A stretch of DNA of 15,159 nt from an uncultured Collinsella sp. (lineage in GTDB: Bacteria; Actinomycetota; Coriobacteriia; Coriobacteriales; Coriobacteriaceae), in assembly GCA_900751665.1 (NCBI GenBank), contig CAADSV010000192.1:1-15159 (forward strand), in the 5' to 3' direction. This document shows, piece after piece, positions 13,302 to 15,159 of this stretch (position 1 is the stretch's first letter; every line of letters starts with the position of its first letter). Both the position numbers and the translations under genes were made by a program. Under the pieces are notes generated by a model that worked only from the letters and a program-made list of their open reading frames with translations, was not told the origin of the DNA and did not search any database.

Positions 13302-14390
13302 CTACCTTTCCGTGCAGCTAATGCAGGGGTCGATGGTCAGGATAATCATGGGCACGTTGGCAAGGAGCACGCCCTGCAGCGCATGCGTCAGACCCGCCAG
13401 ATTTTGCGACGTCGGCGTGCGTACGCGGAAACGGTCCAGATTCTTGGTGCCGTTGCCGCGCACATAGTAATACGCCTCGCCGCGCGGTTGCTCAATCACA
13501 ACCTCGCCGCGTGCGCCGTCGGCCGGCGTAAGCTTGGTGCGCCCGCCGATCCCGTCGTGCGGAATCTTGCCCACAAGCTCCTTAATGATGTCCATGGCCT
13601 GCGTGACCTCGGCACAGCGCACCTGGCAGCGGGCATAGCAATCGCCATCGGTAGCAACGATGGGCTCAAACGCAGCCAGATCCGCATAGGCACCGTCGTC
13701 AAACATGCGCACGTCGTAATCCACGCCCGATGCGCGCCCAAACGGACCGACCATCGAAAGCTCCAGCGCGTCTTTCTTGCTAATCATGCCCACGCCATGC
13801 AGGCGCTCGCCGCAGCTGTTGTCGTCCAAAAACGTATGCACCAGGGCCTCGTAGTCAGGACGCATGGCATCGAGCGTCTGGACAATACCCGCCAGCTCGG
13901 AGTCCTCAATGTCGTGTTTAAGGCCGCCGATCTCGTTGATCGACAAAATCACGCGGCCGCCGCACGTGCTCTCGAAGATCTTGAGAATCTGCTCGCGCAG
14001 GGTCCACGAACGATAGAACAGCGCCTCGAAGCCAAAGGCATCGGCGAGCAGGCCCAGCCACAGCAGGTGCGAGTGAATACGCGAAAGCTCGTGCAAAATG
14101 GTGCGGATATACTGCACGCGGCCGGGCACCTCGATGTCGAGCATGCGCTCGCAGGCGCTAGCATAGCCGTAGCTATGGCCCACGGCGCAGATGCCGCAGA
14201 TGCGCTCGGCGATGTACCCAAACTGATGCATATCGCGCTTTTCGGTGAGCTTCTCGAGTCCGCGGTGCACAAAGCCGATCTGCGGAATCGCCTCGATGAC
14301 GCGGTCGTCCTCGATCACCAGGTCCAGATGAAGCGGCTCGGGCAGCACCGGGTGCTGCGGGCCAAACGGAATAACGGAGCGATGTGCCAT
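13302..14390 (-). CDS. echE: [NiFe]-hydrogenase large (catalytic) subunit, Ech-type (group 4)
   Basis: This 362-residue catalytic subunit reduces protons or oxidises H2 at a Ni-Fe site. The N-terminal ligand motif ERICGICAVGH supplies Cys65 and Cys68 (with His72), and the C-terminal motif DPCISCTER supplies Cys356 and Cys359, so all four metal-binding cysteines are present and activity is expected. This distinguishes it from the NuoD subunit of complex I, which has lost them. The protein stops right after DPCISCTER, leaving no C-terminal extension for a maturation protease. The lack of a fused NuoC domain separates it from HycE. It starts 5 bp after the preceding stop, with AGGAGG inside the end of that gene. 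It probably couples ferredoxin-dependent H2 formation to ion pumping with membrane subunits encoded outside the window. Confidence 0.92.
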   Translation of the reverse strand: MAHRSVIPFGPQHPVLPEPLHLDLVIEDDRVIEAIPQIGFVHRGLEKLTEKRDMHQFGYIAERICGICAVGHSYGYASACERMLDIEVPGRVQYIRTILHELSRIHSHLLWLGLLADAFGFEALFYRSWTLREQILKIFESTCGGRVILSINEIGGLKHDIEDSELAGIVQTLDAMRPDYEALVHTFLDDNSCGERLHGVGMISKKDALELSMVGPFGRASGVDYDVRMFDDGAYADLAAFEPIVATDGDCYARCQVRCAEVTQAMDIIKELVGKIPHDGIGGRTKLTPADGARGEVVIEQPRGEAYYYVRGNGTKNLDRFRVRTPTSQNLAGLTHALQGVLLANVPMIILTIDPCISCTER

Positions 14391-14395
14391 GGACC

Positions 14396-15094
14396 TTACG
14401 CCTCCTTTTTCTGCTTGTCGCGGGCGGCCTTGGCGGCAAGCGCCGCGCGGACCTTGGCCGCTTTCTCGGGATCCATGGCGGCGAGCTTTGCCTCCATCTC
14501 GGCAGCCTTGAGCGCGGCCTTCGCAGCAGCTTCATCGTGCTGAGCATCGGAGCCGGCAGCCGTAGCGGGCTGAGCGACAGCAGCACCTGCGGCGCCCTCC
14601 CCCGCAGCCGCAGCCGCGGCGGCCTTCTCGGCCGCAGCCTTGCGTGCCTTGGCCTCGGCGGCGGCACGGACCTTCATGGCCTTCTCTCGCGCGGCCTTCA
14701 CCTCGGGCGTGATGACGCTCATGGGTTCGGCAGTCGAAACCTGGTAGAAAAAGCCCTTAAAGTCGAGCTGCATGTCGGTAATGGCAAGACCAAACAGGTC
14801 GTGTGCTTCGTTTTCAAACGGGAATACCGCCGGATAATACGAGCTGATGGACGGAATCTCCTGGTACTGGTCGATGCCCTCAACCACCAGGTTCTCAATC
14901 GCATAGCTGCCGTCCTGCGCGATATGCTCCCGAGCAGCACGAACGTTGATAAACGTATAGACCAGGCGATACGATCCGTCGTCCACACAGCGCTCGGCAT
15001 GCATCTGCACAAAGCGTGCGCCGACGCCCTTGAGCGCCTGGACATGCGGCAGGAGCTCGTCGATCCCGACGGTGGTATAGATAGCCTTTTGCAT
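14396..15094 (-). CDS. echD: Ech-type hydrogenase NuoC/30-kDa-like subunit with Ala/Lys-rich C-terminal extension
   Basis: The 232-residue protein falls into two parts. Residues 1-125 form a NuoC/EchD-like domain with the family motif around YYPAVFPFENEAHDLFGL; this subunit normally helps dock the large subunit in the peripheral arm. Residues 126-232 are an Ala/Lys/Glu-rich, probably helical low-complexity tail (KAAREKAMKVRAAAEAKARK and onward) that is not part of the usual family fold. The start ATG shares its A with the upstream gene's TAA (TAATG), and AAAGGAG lies eight bases before it, so translation is coupled. The tail codons are in frame with no sign of a frameshift. The domain call is firm; the ech symbol rests on gene order. 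Confidence 0.85.
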   Translation of the reverse strand: MQKAIYTTVGIDELLPHVQALKGVGARFVQMHAERCVDDGSYRLVYTFINVRAAREHIAQDGSYAIENLVVEGIDQYQEIPSISSYYPAVFPFENEAHDLFGLAITDMQLDFKGFFYQVSTAEPMSVITPEVKAAREKAMKVRAAAEAKARKAAAEKAAAAAAAGEGAAGAAVAQPATAAGSDAQHDEAAAKAALKAAEMEAKLAAMDPEKAAKVRAALAAKAARDKQKKEA

Positions 15095-15159
15095 TACTCG
15101 GCCTCCTTTGCAGCGGCGGGCGTCTCAGCAGGTGCGTCGCCAGCGGCGGGTGCGGCGGA
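15094..15159 (-). CDS. C-terminal end of an upstream hydrogenase operon gene (partial)
   Basis: The minus strand at the window edge reads in frame for 21 codons, SAAPAAGDAPAETPAAAKEAE, then TAA, which overlaps the next ATG as TAATG. The Ala/Pro-rich composition looks like a disordered tail. In ech operons the gene before echD is echC, the NuoB-like small subunit, so this is probably its end; no diagnostic motif lies in the visible part. Confidence 0.6.
   Translation of the reverse strand, partial: SAAPAAGDAPAETPAAAKEAE

Noticed and set aside
13302..14390. Respiratory complex I NuoD instead of a hydrogenase large subunit
   Set aside because: Both CxxC pairs that bind the Ni-Fe centre are intact, which complex I subunits lack.

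Overview
The window is a GC-rich, densely coding stretch that fits a gut Coriobacteriia genome, most likely Collinsella or a close relative. This is inferred from the Ech-type [NiFe]-hydrogenase genes, an LPXTG surface protein built from pilin-type isopeptide domains, a probable leaderless mRNA, and the style of the intergenic hairpin repeats. No rRNA or tRNA is present to settle it.

Layout, left to right. Positions 1-335 are non-coding and hold a cluster of GTCCCCAATGA repeats in direct and inverted orientation, resembling REP/IS200-type palindromic elements. Positions 336-3663 (minus strand) are a three-gene ABC-2 exporter operon: ATPase, permease, permease. A divergent promoter region of about 200 bp with operator-like repeats separates it from a plus-strand two-component system (3863-5634): a NarL-type membrane histidine kinase, whose mRNA is probably leaderless, overlapping its LuxR-family response regulator. 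The divergent arrangement suggests that this pair controls the exporter.

Positions 5635-6205 are intergenic and carry two long hairpin elements (A and B) plus terminators. Positions 6206-12484 (minus strand) encode a 2092-residue sortase-anchored surface protein: signal peptide, von Willebrand A domain with MIDAS, a linker region, ten Spy0128/FctA-like isopeptide domains, and LPTTG. Its upstream region has a cluster of TGAGACA motifs and then a third hairpin element (C). Positions 12953-15159 (minus strand) are the distal end of an Ech-like membrane hydrogenase operon: the tail of an upstream subunit, a NuoC-like subunit, the [NiFe] large subunit, and a 2x[4Fe-4S] ferredoxin subunit, closed by a strong hairpin.

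The least explained signal is the hairpin family. Elements A, B and C have different interiors, yet each is exactly 122 bp from TACTACG to CGTAGTA, with matching motifs at the same offsets, near-complete self-complementarity and a compensatory base-pair change. A and C share flanks in the same orientation but have the core in opposite orientations, and they bracket the adhesin gene. They could be a structured RNA or bidirectional terminator family, a MITE family, or an invertible segment. The sequence alone does not decide between these.
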